From: Aquificaceae bacterium
GTDB taxonomy: Bacteria > Aquificota > Aquificia > Aquificales > Aquificaceae
Assembly: GCA_015492115.1 (NCBI GenBank)
Contig: WGFS01000158.1
Coordinates: 1 to 8,127 of the forward strand
Length of the DNA: 8,127 bases
Reading direction: 5' to 3'
Shown here: piece by piece, positions 1-6,823 of the stretch
Position numbering within the stretch: position 1 is the stretch's first letter
Layout: every line of letters starts with the position of its first letter
Notes under the pieces: model-generated
The model's database searches: none
What the model saw: the letters and a program-made list of their open reading frames with translations, nothing else
Told to the model about the DNA's origin: nothing
Program-made: the position numbers and the translations under genes

Positions 1-1155
1 GACCTTCGTGAAGTGCTTGCCCGCTATGTGGTCAAAGGCATCCTTCTCCGTGTAGGTGGCGAGGTCCTCCATGTAGAGAGAGTTGGGAGACCCCCTGCCG
101 ACCACGCTGACGCTTCCTTTGTAGAGCTTCAGCCTGACCTCTCCGCTCACGTCCCCGGCAAGCCTGCCCGTGAAGGCGTCAAGGGCTTCCCTCAGAGGCG
201 TGAACCACAGACCCTCGTAAACGAGCTTGGCGTACTCGTGGGGAACGTGGGTCATGAAGTAGTGGAAGGTGAACCTGTCTGTAACGAGAGAGAGTATATC
301 CCTGTATGCCTCGTACAGGACGAGTGCTCCAGGAGCCTCGTATATCTCCCTGCTCTTTATACCCACGAGCCTGTTCTCTACCATGTCTATTCTTCCCACA
401 CCATGCCTTCCAGCGATCTCGTTGAGCTCAAGTATGAGCTCGCTCAGGAGTTTGTATTCCTTTCCGTTGAGCGAACGAGGAACACCTCCTTCAAATCCGA
501 GGGTTATGTACTCAGGCTCGTCGGGTGCCCTTTCGGGGGAGGTTGTTATCTGGTAGGCGTCCTCGGGCGGTTCCGTCCAGGGATCCTCCAGGGGTCCACA
601 CTCTATGGAGACACCCCAAAGGTTTCTGTCTATGGAGTAGGGCTTTTCCTTGGTGACCTTGACGGGTATGTTGTGCTTCTTTGCGTACTCCACCTGCTCT
701 TCCCTCGCCTTGAACTCCCACTCTCTGACGGGGGCGAGAACCTCTATATCGGGATTCAGCGCCCACACGGAGAGCTCAAACCTGACCTGGTCGTTGCCCT
801 TGCCCGTTGAGCCGTGTGCCACATAGTCCGCATTGAACTTTTCCGCATAGTGGACGAGCTTCTTTGAGATCAGAGGTCTTGAGAGGGATGCGGTGAGAGG
901 GTACTTCCCTTCGTAGAGGGCTAAAGCCCTGAGCGTGGGAAGGCAGAAGTCCCTTGCGAACTCCTCCTTTATGTCCTCAACTATCGCCTCAACCGCCCCA
1001 GCTCCGCGAGCCTTCTCCGGTATCTCCGTGAGCTCCTCACCCTGACCAACGTCCGCGGTGTAGGTGATCACCTCGTAGCCTCTGTCCGTAAGCCACCTGA
1101 CTATCACCGATGTGTCAAGTCCACCCGAGTATGCGAGTACAACCCTCTTAGCCAT
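1..1155 (-). CDS. argG: Argininosuccinate synthase, 3' end cut by window edge
   Basis: This enzyme joins citrulline and aspartate, using ATP, to make argininosuccinate, the penultimate step of arginine synthesis in the cytoplasm. The minus-strand frame is open from the ATG at 1155-1153 to the left edge, giving 385 residues. Family members have about 400, so only about 15 C-terminal residues are missing. The N-type ATP-pyrophosphatase loop AYSGGLDTS is at residues 8-16. The second family signature, HGSTGKGNDQVRFE, is at about 114-127, and the conserved SIDRNLWGVSIECG stretch follows at about 174-187. The start is fixed by the family's usual beginning (MAKRVVLAYSGG). It has no Shine-Dalgarno sequence, but a perfect TATAAT ends 8 nt upstream. 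The gene diverges from the membrane-protein gene at 1189, and no other arg gene lies nearby. No missing key residue was seen. Confidence 0.97.
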   Translation of the reverse strand, partial: MAKRVVLAYSGGLDTSVIVRWLTDRGYEVITYTADVGQGEELTEIPEKARGAGAVEAIVEDIKEEFARDFCLPTLRALALYEGKYPLTASLSRPLISKKLVHYAEKFNADYVAHGSTGKGNDQVRFELSVWALNPDIEVLAPVREWEFKAREEQVEYAKKHNIPVKVTKEKPYSIDRNLWGVSIECGPLEDPWTEPPEDAYQITTSPERAPDEPEYITLGFEGGVPRSLNGKEYKLLSELILELNEIAGRHGVGRIDMVENRLVGIKSREIYEAPGALVLYEAYRDILSLVTDRFTFHYFMTHVPHEYAKLVYEGLWFTPLREALDAFTGRLAGDVSGEVRLKLYKGSVSVVGRGSPNSLYMEDLATYTEKDAFDHIAGKHFTKV

Positions 1156-1162
1156 GGAGAAG

Positions 1163-1182
1163 TATTATATCCCTCTATAATA
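1163..1182. promoter_or_regulatory. Back-to-back divergent -10 boxes forming an inverted repeat
   Basis: TATTATA (1163-1169) and TATAATA (1176-1182) form a perfect 7-bp inverted repeat around a 6-bp spacer. Read outward, each arm is a consensus -10 element, TATAAT. The leftward one (1169-1164) ends 8 nt before the argG ATG, and the rightward one (1176-1181) ends 7 nt before the GTG at 1189. Transcription should therefore begin at or next to both start codons. No TTGACA-like -35 is seen at 16-18 bp spacing for either. Inference: divergent promoters for nearly leaderless mRNAs. The repeat could also be an operator for a dimeric regulator. Confidence 0.6.
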
Positions 1183-1188
1183 TCTCCC

Positions 1189-1938
1189 GTGTGGAGAGAG
1201 TCCCTCACCCTCTGGAAGCTTAGCCTGGTTCACAACCCCCTCCCGGTTACCGTTGTACTCCTTCTCCTTGTCTTCCTGAACCTCCTTACCTTCCTGCCTC
1301 CCTTCAGCCTGATGGCTGTCCTGTTCAACTACTACATTCTCTTCGCCTACGTTGTCTTTGCTTCAAAGAAGTTCCTTGAGTGTGGTGGGGACACAGCTTG
1401 CTTTGAGAGTAACATAAGGGTTAATCCCTTTAAGGCACTGTTCTCTTACCTGCCAGAGACCATCGCGGTTCTCATAGCCCAGTTCCTCCTCACCCTGCTC
1501 GCCTTTGTCTTTGCCCTCGTGGTGTTCAGCGTTGGAGGGGTGTGGTCTGTTCTGAAGCCCCTCCTTGGGGGTGGAGAGGTGAGCTGGACTGGACTTCTTG
1601 TAAGCGTCCTGCTCGCACTCTTCGTTTACTTCTCCGTGGTTACATCCTTCCCCATGTTCTTTGGCAGGGCTATGCTGAGGGGTAAGGGTTTCAGTGGAAC
1701 CCTGAGAAGCTTTATAACCTCTCTGTACGCTGAGATAAGCTGGAGGACTATGCTGAGCTGGGAGTACATAAAGTCCTCCTTCGTTATATCCCTGATCGCC
1801 CTCGGATTCTTCCTCGCCCACCTCCTCGTAGCTGTCCTTCCACCTCTCATAGTGGTCGCTCCGGTTCTGACCTTTGTGACCCTGCACCTGCTCTACCTCT
1901 TCGGGACTGTCTCTGTCTTCAGACTCCTCCGCTCCTGA
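1189..1938 (+). CDS. Hypothetical six-helix membrane protein
   Basis: I do not recognise this 249-residue protein. It is strongly hydrophobic, with six probable membrane helices at about residues 19-38, 40-59, 91-115, 134-158, 197-216 and 218-243. The first two and last two are closely paired. The loop between helices 2 and 3 carries two cysteines (C65 and C71, in ECGGDTAC). The loop between helices 4 and 5 (about 159-196) is basic and amphipathic, so it probably faces the cytoplasm. No catalytic or transport motif is evident. The start is GTG at 1189. The only upstream ATG (1154) is in another frame and stops after eight codons. There is no Shine-Dalgarno sequence, and TATAAT ends 7 nt upstream. 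The gene stands alone on its strand, and its last 20 bp overlap the 3' end of the convergent ABC permease gene. Codon use resembles its neighbours. Confidence 0.8.
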   Translation: MWRESLTLWKLSLVHNPLPVTVVLLLLVFLNLLTFLPPFSLMAVLFNYYILFAYVVFASKKFLECGGDTACFESNIRVNPFKALFSYLPETIAVLIAQFLLTLLAFVFALVVFSVGGVWSVLKPLLGGGEVSWTGLLVSVLLALFVYFSVVTSFPMFFGRAMLRGKGFSGTLRSFITSLYAEISWRTMLSWEYIKSSFVISLIALGFFLAHLLVAVLPPLIVVAPVLTFVTLHLLYLFGTVSVFRLLRS

Positions 1939-1939
1939 A
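1918..1939. repeat. Short inverted repeat spanning two convergent stop codons
   Basis: TTCAG (1918-1922) and CTGAA (1935-1939) can pair as a 5-bp stem with a 12-nt loop. The stem includes the permease stop (TCA on this strand, 1919-1921) and the membrane-protein stop (TGA, 1936-1938). Three of the five pairs follow automatically from the two TGA stops facing each other. No T-run follows on either strand, so this is not a classical intrinsic terminator. Confidence 0.25.
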
Positions 1940-3175
1940 TATGTCAACGGGGTTCAGTCTTGAAGCCTTACGGGCTGGATACACCGATGCAAACCAGGAG
2001 AAGGCTAAGGCAAAAAGGGCACCTCCCACATAGTACCAGAGGGAGCGGTCTAAGATAAAGCCCTTTGCCCTTATGAGTCCTTCAAGGTCTATCTCTATGC
2101 TCGCAAGGTACTCCTGGGCAAGGTAGGCGGTTATGCTACCGAAGAGGACGCCCATCACACCTATGAGGAAGCCCTGGAGGAGAAATATGAGCGTTATGTC
2201 CCTGCTTGAATACCCCATAGCCTTGAGTATGGCTATGTCCCTCTGCTTCTCCAGGACGGTCATCATCAGTATGTTGAAGATTCCGAAGGCTGACACGAGA
2301 AGTATGGCTCCAACCACAAGGTAGGTTATTGTCTTCTGTATCTTGAAGAGCTGTAAGAAGTTGCTGTAAGCTTCCTGCCAGCTCTGGGCGTCGTATCCGG
2401 TTTCTCTCTCTATCTCCCTCGCTATCCTCACCGCTCTATCAACATCCTCAACCCGAACCACAAGCTCGTTCACCTCGTCCGGTCTGTTGTAGAGCTTCTG
2501 CATAGACCTTATGTGTATGTAGGCTCTGCTCTTGTCTATGGTGGTTATACCCGAGTTGAAAAAGTCCACCACCTCAAAGATCTCCGAGGTTCCCGTGGGC
2601 GATATCAGGATCACCTTCTTGCCCGGTCTCTTGATTCCGAGGTCTCTCGCCACGAGCTTCCCAAGTATTATCCCGTTCCTCCTAACGTCCAGAGTCCTCA
2701 GTTTTTTATTCTCAAGGTATCTCTCTATGCTCGTCGCCTTCCCCTCAAGGTAGGGATCTATCCCGAAGAGGTTGACGGGCATCTCCTTGGGACCAAACCT
2801 CACTATAGCGTTCCCCCTCAGATGTGGGGATATACCAATTATCCCATCCCTCTTTGAGAAGTCCTCTATTATCCTCCTGTAGTCCCTGATCCTGTCCCTG
2901 ACGTCCTTTGGTTTTGAGCCGAGAACTTCAACGATCACGTCATCACCAAATACCTTTGAAAGTATCCTCTTCTCATCGTAGTTGAACTTGGGCTTTATGG
3001 ATATGTGTGCGTCCAGGTCTATAACCTGTTTTACGAAGTGCTTCTGGAAACCGAACATGAGCGAGCTCATCACGACAAAGGCGGTCATGCCTATGACCAC
3101 ACCGAGGGTTGATACTATGGTCTGTCTCCTCCTTTCAAGTATGAGCTTGAGGCTGACGAATAGAATGTGGTACAT
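1919..3175 (-). CDS. FtsX/MacB-family ABC transporter permease
   Basis: This 418-residue inner-membrane subunit of an ABC exporter belongs to the mechanotransmission type (MacB, LolC/LolE, FtsX). Such permeases do not carry substrate through the membrane. They couple ATP hydrolysis to movements of a periplasmic domain. The order is typical: a short cytoplasmic N-terminus, helix 1 (about 18-40), a periplasmic core of about 240 residues, then three helices (about 280-305, 328-352 and 380-400). Between helices 2 and 3 is the family's cytoplasmic coupling segment, EKQRDIAILKAMGYSSRDI (309-327). The C-terminus has the usual YPARKASRLNPVDIFRSG (399-416). No fused or adjacent ATPase is present, so the nucleotide-binding partner must be encoded elsewhere. 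The adaptor gene at 5689-6759, on the same strand, is a plausible partner. MacB-like versus LolC/E-like cannot be settled here. The ATG at 3175 fits the family start. Confidence 0.92.
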   Translation of the reverse strand: MYHILFVSLKLILERRRQTIVSTLGVVIGMTAFVVMSSLMFGFQKHFVKQVIDLDAHISIKPKFNYDEKRILSKVFGDDVIVEVLGSKPKDVRDRIRDYRRIIEDFSKRDGIIGISPHLRGNAIVRFGPKEMPVNLFGIDPYLEGKATSIERYLENKKLRTLDVRRNGIILGKLVARDLGIKRPGKKVILISPTGTSEIFEVVDFFNSGITTIDKSRAYIHIRSMQKLYNRPDEVNELVVRVEDVDRAVRIAREIERETGYDAQSWQEAYSNFLQLFKIQKTITYLVVGAILLVSAFGIFNILMMTVLEKQRDIAILKAMGYSSRDITLIFLLQGFLIGVMGVLFGSITAYLAQEYLASIEIDLEGLIRAKGFILDRSLWYYVGGALFALAFSWFASVYPARKASRLNPVDIFRSGGV

Positions 3176-3180
3176 ACCCT

Positions 3181-3190
3181 TACAATTTTA
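3181..3190. promoter_or_regulatory. Interlocked divergent -10-like hexamers
   Basis: Only 20 bp separate the ABC permease start (3175) from the ATPase start (3196). On the plus strand TACAAT (3181-3186) ends 9 nt before the ATPase ATG. On the minus strand TAAAAT (3190-3185) ends 9 nt before the permease ATG. The hexamers overlap by two bases, so two polymerases could hardly bind at once. No convincing -35 is seen. The permease start has AAGGG only 1 nt upstream, too close for normal Shine-Dalgarno pairing, and the ATPase start has none. Promoter function is inferred from the repeated layout in this window. Confidence 0.45.
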
Positions 3191-3195
3191 GATTA

Positions 3196-5730
3196 ATGCA
3201 TGAAATAAAGGCTCACTCCCTGAGACCCGAGGAGCTTCTTGAACTCCTTGAGACCGGAGAAGGAGGTCTGTCCGAAGAGGAAGCAAAGAGACGTTTAAGG
3301 CTGTACGGGAGAAATGAAGTTGGGCACGAGAGGGAGAGCGCTCTCTCTGTATTTCTCAGGCAGTTCAAAAGTCCACTTGTCTATATACTCCTCGGAGCTT
3401 CTCTCCTCTCCCTGCTTGTGGGTGAGGTGGTGGACTTCCTCCTAATTGTAGTCATACTGGCCGTAAACGCCCTGATAGGCTTTCTTCAGGAGCTTAAAGC
3501 TATGAGCTCCTTAGAGTCCCTCAGGAAGATGACAGAGCTTACCGCCAGGGTTTTCAGAGACCACAGGCTCAGGAGGATTCCCTCCTCCCTCCTTGTCCCC
3601 GGAGACGTTGTTCTTCTTGAGGAGGGGGATGTGGTGCCTGCGGACATAAGGCTTCTGGAAGGGGAGTCCCTCCTCGTTGACGAGGCTATCCTGACGGGGG
3701 AATCCATACCCGTTGATAAGGAGCCAGAACCAGCGCTTCCTGAGGACACACCCCTTTACGAGAGGAGAAACGTCCTATTCAAAGGAACCGTCGTAGTGAG
3801 AGGGCACGGGAGAGGGGTTGTGTTTGCGACAGGTAAGAACACCGAGTTCGGGAAGCTGAGCGCAAGGGCAGGGGAGCATTCCCCGGACACACCCCTTACC
3901 AGGTCTCTCGGTAGCTTCTCAAAGAGGTGGCTCGCTGTCCTGCTCCTTCTGCTCACCGCCCTTTTCGTTATGGGCGTTCTGCAGGGGAGGTCCCTATACG
4001 ATGTTGGTCTTCTGGTCATAGCGGAGCTCGTCTCCGCAGTTCCCGAGGGACTTCCGATAGTGATAACCCTCGTTCTCGTTGTGGGTGCACTGTCCCTGTC
4101 AAGGAAGAGGATCTATATAAGGTATCTTCCCGCTACAGAAGCCCTCGGAAGTGTAACCTACATGGCGGTGGACAAAACGGGAACCATCACGGAGGGAAGG
4201 TTGAAGGTGAGGGAGGTTTACGCCGTGGATTCAGAACTTCTCAAGCTCATCGCGGGTCTCTGCAACAACTCTGACGGTGAAAGCGGTGACCCAATTGATA
4301 GAGCCCTCATTAGGTGGCTTGAGGAGGAAGGGTACGACTGGAGAGCTCTCAGGGATGAGTGCAGGAGGGTGAAGGAGTTTCCCTTTGACACAAGGAAGAG
4401 GTACATGGCGACGGTAAACGAATGCAGGGGCGGGAAGCTCTTCCTCATAAAGGGTGCCTTTGAGAACCTCTCTCTCCTCTCCAACGGAGTTGACGATGAG
4501 GTTGCTTTAAAACACGATGAGCTTGCGGAGAAGGGGCTCAGGGTTCTGGCTTTTGGATACGCAGGGGTTGAAGAGGTCCCCGAGAATCCGGAGGATGTTA
4601 GGGTCAGTATAGTGGGGCTCGTAGGCTTTATAGACCCTCCCAAGGAGGGTGTGAGGTCTGCGGTTGAGACAGCGAGGAACGCCGGTATAAGGGTCCTCAT
4701 GCTGACAGGGGACAGCCTCAAGACAGCGAGGGCTGTGGGAAGGGAGGTCGGTATATACAGGGATGGAGACTGGGCTATTGAGGGCAGGCAGTTGGAGAGA
4801 TATACAGACGAGGAGCTGTACAGTGTCCTGAAGAAGGTGAGCGTCGTCGCCAGGGCTATTCCAGAGGACAAGTACAGGATAGTGAGGGTACTTCAGAGCA
4901 GAGGGGAGATAGTCGCGGTTACGGGGGACGGTATCAACGATGTCCCTGCCCTCAAGGTCGCGGACGTGGGGATAGCCATGGGCTCAGGCGCGCAGGCTGT
5001 CAGGGACGTGGCAAAGATCGTCATAGCGGACAACAACCTCTCCGTCATAGTGGACGCGGTGAGGTGGGGCAGGGTTATAGCGAGAAACATAAGGAGGGCC
5101 ATGTACTACCTTCTGTCCAGCAGTTTTGACGAGGTCTTCCTACTGTCCTTTGCCTTCATCCTCAGGCTACCCCTCCCCCTGTATGCGACCCAGATACTCT
5201 GGATAAACCTTGTTACCGATGGTGTTCAGGACAAAGCCTTCCCCTTCAACAGGGAGGAGAGGGATGTCATGAGAGAAAAACCGAGGAGACCCGAAAAGGT
5301 CTTCTTTGACCTGAGACAGCTGATAGATACCCTATCCACAGCCCTCTTTGTCGGAGCTGTGAACTTCCTTCTCTTCTGGTTCTTACTGAGGGAAATGTCT
5401 TACGAAAGGGCTCTGAGCGTAGTCTTTACGTCCATGGTAGCAAACCAGTGGTTCAACGGGATACAGAGTGTCAGGGAACTGCCCTTCTTTTACAAGCCCT
5501 GGAGGAACTTTCTCCTGAACCCGTGGATATACTTGGGCGTTGGTGTGGGAGCTTTACTGCAGTATATCGCTCTGTATCAACTGCCGGAGCTGTTCAGAGT
5601 TGTACCTCTCACTCAAGAGGACTGGCTCTACGTTCTTGCGACCTCTGTGGGGCTCTTTCTCTTCATAGAGCTGAGGAAGGCTCTCTGGCTACTCGGAGAA
5701 AAGACAGGGAGTCCCGGGAGGGTAACCTAA
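3196..5730 (+). CDS. P2-type cation-transporting ATPase
   Basis: This 844-residue inner-membrane ion pump forms an aspartyl-phosphate intermediate and belongs to the Ca2+/Na+,K+/H+-type (P2) group. In order it has the N-terminal cation-ATPase domain, M1-M2 (about 57-100), the actuator domain with TGES (167-170), M3-M4 with PEGLP (283-287), phosphorylation motif DKTGT (D326), a compact nucleotide domain with FPFDTRK (395-401) and KGA (419-421), hinge TGDGINDVPAL (576-586), and M5-M10 ending near 831. The presence of PEGLP, and of no CPC or heavy-metal domain, excludes the P1 class. Counterparts of the Ca2+-pump site II residues are present (E284, N671, D675). Site I is altered: the M5 motif reads SSSFDE (641-646), with serine for asparagine, and M6 continues DGVQDKAFPF. 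Ion specificity is therefore uncertain (Ca2+, Mn2+, Na+ or H+). The gene is full length. Its last 42 bp overlap the convergent adaptor gene. Confidence 0.96.
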   Translation: MHEIKAHSLRPEELLELLETGEGGLSEEEAKRRLRLYGRNEVGHERESALSVFLRQFKSPLVYILLGASLLSLLVGEVVDFLLIVVILAVNALIGFLQELKAMSSLESLRKMTELTARVFRDHRLRRIPSSLLVPGDVVLLEEGDVVPADIRLLEGESLLVDEAILTGESIPVDKEPEPALPEDTPLYERRNVLFKGTVVVRGHGRGVVFATGKNTEFGKLSARAGEHSPDTPLTRSLGSFSKRWLAVLLLLLTALFVMGVLQGRSLYDVGLLVIAELVSAVPEGLPIVITLVLVVGALSLSRKRIYIRYLPATEALGSVTYMAVDKTGTITEGRLKVREVYAVDSELLKLIAGLCNNSDGESGDPIDRALIRWLEEEGYDWRALRDECRRVKEFPFDTRKRYMATVNECRGGKLFLIKGAFENLSLLSNGVDDEVALKHDELAEKGLRVLAFGYAGVEEVPENPEDVRVSIVGLVGFIDPPKEGVRSAVETARNAGIRVLMLTGDSLKTARAVGREVGIYRDGDWAIEGRQLERYTDEELYSVLKKVSVVARAIPEDKYRIVRVLQSRGEIVAVTGDGINDVPALKVADVGIAMGSGAQAVRDVAKIVIADNNLSVIVDAVRWGRVIARNIRRAMYYLLSSSFDEVFLLSFAFILRLPLPLYATQILWINLVTDGVQDKAFPFNREERDVMREKPRRPEKVFFDLRQLIDTLSTALFVGAVNFLLFWFLLREMSYERALSVVFTSMVANQWFNGIQSVRELPFFYKPWRNFLLNPWIYLGVGVGALLQYIALYQLPELFRVVPLTQEDWLYVLATSVGLFLFIELRKALWLLGEKTGSPGRVT

Positions 5731-6759
5731 GACCTCCCCATACTTCTCAAAGACCCTGTTCACCCTGACCTTTCTCTCCTTTCCGTTTACAAGCAACACC
5801 GCGTAGCGGTCCTTCACAGCTCTTATAGGAACTACGGTGGTCTTCAGCCTGCTCACAACTATGTTCCCTTCAACCACGGAGTTTACAGGAATGTTCTTGG
5901 GAAGCTCCACACTGACCTCAACCTCAACCACCCTTCTCGCGGGCTCGCTCTCAAGGTCAAGTCCCGTCACCTTCCCCTCAAACACCTTCCCCGGAACTGC
6001 GTCCGTGGTTATGTAAACCTTCTGTCCCTTCTTGATCAGTGGGGCGAGCTCCTCGTCAACGTAGAGGACTACCTTCTTTTTCAGGGTGCCTATGGAGAAG
6101 AGGGCGTTCTGCCTGCTCATGGGGTTCACGTAGTCTCCCTTCTCAACGAACCTTCTCAGAACAACCCCATCTATTGGGCTCTTCACCCTGTACTTTTCAA
6201 GTTCCTTCCTCAGTGCTTCTCTCTCCCTGCTCAGGGAGTCCAGTTCGCTCCTGAGTTCCTTCAGCGTGTCCCTGAGCTTCAGCTCAGCTATGCGCAGGTC
6301 TTCCCTTGCTGTTCTGTAAAGCAGTTCAGCGGTCTCAAGGGCTTCCCTCGGTATAACTCCCTTGCTATAGAGCTCCCTTCTTCGTTTATACTTCCTCTCA
6401 GCCTTCTCAAGGTTCTCCCTCTTGACCTCAACCGTACGCTCAAGGCTTTCCCGGAACTCCGAACCGGGCTTTATCCTTTCTCTAAGAAACTTTATCTTCT
6501 CATCAAGGGCGGATATCTTCTCTTTGAGCCCTCCGCTGTCTATGAGGGCGAGGAGCTGTCCTTTTTTCACCCTGTCCCCCCTGTCCGCCCTTATCTCCAC
6601 CACGTAGCCTGAGACGGAGGAGCGAAGGAGGATCTGTCTCTGAGCCTTGACAACCCCAGAGCCGTACACAGCCCTCACGGCCTCCTTTGTCTGGACTCTG
6701 CACTCCTTCCCAAACACCGGCAAAAGAAGTAACAGTATTATGAGCAGAGGAGTTATCAT
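5689..6759 (-). CDS. MacA/HlyD-type periplasmic adaptor of an efflux system
   Basis: This 356-residue membrane-fusion protein would link an inner-membrane exporter to an outer-membrane channel across the periplasm. Residues 2-16 are a hydrophobic signal sequence with possible cleavage after VFG (15-17). C20 follows, but no lipobox precedes it, so I do not call a lipoprotein. The first lipoyl half-motif (about 47-74, with GYVVEIRADRGDRVKKGQ) is followed by a long charged helical hairpin, probably coiled coil (about 78-190). The second half-motif is at about 192-212 (KSPIDGVVLRRFVEKGDYV), and beta-barrel domains complete the protein. I chose the ATG at 6759 because it begins the signal peptide. 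The frame is open further upstream to 7059, but that part runs antisense to the next gene. The C-terminus ends in an atypical tail encoded opposite the ATPase 3' end. The ABC permease at 1919-3175 is a plausible partner. Confidence 0.9.
   Translation of the reverse strand: MITPLLIILLLLLPVFGKECRVQTKEAVRAVYGSGVVKAQRQILLRSSVSGYVVEIRADRGDRVKKGQLLALIDSGGLKEKISALDEKIKFLRERIKPGSEFRESLERTVEVKRENLEKAERKYKRRRELYSKGVIPREALETAELLYRTAREDLRIAELKLRDTLKELRSELDSLSREREALRKELEKYRVKSPIDGVVLRRFVEKGDYVNPMSRQNALFSIGTLKKKVVLYVDEELAPLIKKGQKVYITTDAVPGKVFEGKVTGLDLESEPARRVVEVEVSVELPKNIPVNSVVEGNIVVSRLKTTVVPIRAVKDRYAVLLVNGKERKVRVNRVFEKYGEVLGYPPGTPCLFSE
5716..5738. repeat. Inverted repeat spanning the ATPase stop codon
   Basis: GGGAGG (5716-5721) and CCTCCC (5733-5738) make a perfect 6-bp GC-rich stem around an 11-nt loop that holds the ATPase stop TAA (5728-5730). 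The right arm lies inside the adaptor coding sequence, beyond the ATPase stop. No T-run follows on either strand, so a canonical Rho-independent terminator is unlikely. It could block exonucleases at the 3' end of an mRNA, or be chance. Confidence 0.3.
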
Positions 6760-6768
6760 GGGTTTTAT

Positions 6769-6774
6769 CTTATA
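6769..6774 (-). promoter_or_regulatory. Putative -10 box for the adaptor gene
   Basis: On the minus strand TATAAG (6774-6769) ends 9 nt before the adaptor ATG at 6759. The bases between read ATAAAACCC and contain no Shine-Dalgarno sequence. No TTGACA-like -35 is found 16-19 bp further upstream. The call rests mainly on the same spacing seen at the other start codons of the window. Confidence 0.4.
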
Positions 6775-6817
6775 ACACACTCCAAGACTCCTTCCGTAAG
6801 GGAGGGGTAGCTCGCTG

Positions 6818-6823
6818 TAAAAT
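6818..6823 (+). promoter_or_regulatory. Putative -10 box for the small GGDEF-like gene
   Basis: TAAAAT ends 6 nt before the ATG at 6830, so the predicted transcription start falls on or beside the start codon. The nearest purine-rich stretch (GGAGGGG, 6801-6807) is more than 20 nt upstream, too far to act as a ribosome binding site. The rest of the 70-bp region 6760-6829 shows only an imperfect CTCCTT/AAGGGAG pairing (6788-6804) and a direct repeat ACTCC (6779-6783, 6787-6791), neither convincing. Confidence 0.4.

Noticed and set aside
13..810. Long open frame (265 codons) on the plus strand
   Set aside because: It is antisense to argG, whose catalytic motifs are unmistakable. The translated product has no recognisable domain.
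1154..1180. Eight-codon upstream frame (ATG at 1154) before the GTG at 1189
   Set aside because: It arises from the CCATGG palindrome at the argG start and lies upstream of the predicted transcription start, so it is probably not on the mRNA.
1363..1947. 194-codon minus-strand frame opposite the membrane-protein gene
   Set aside because: It is very polar and low in complexity, as expected for the antisense of a hydrophobic protein. It would also overlap the ABC permease 3' end.
4218..4871. 217-codon minus-strand frame inside the ATPase gene
   Set aside because: It is rich in Ser, Leu and Pro, typical of antisense reading, and lies opposite conserved P-type ATPase sequence.
3196..5730. KdpB or heavy-metal (P1-type) ATPase
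   Set aside because: There is no CPC or metal-binding domain. PEGLP in M4 and ten helices, with M7-M10 after the hinge, fit the P2 class.
6700..6759. Lipoprotein signal in the adaptor (C20 after the hydrophobic stretch)
   Set aside because: The residues before the cysteine are G-K-E, which do not fit a lipobox. Signal peptidase I cleavage after VFG is more likely.
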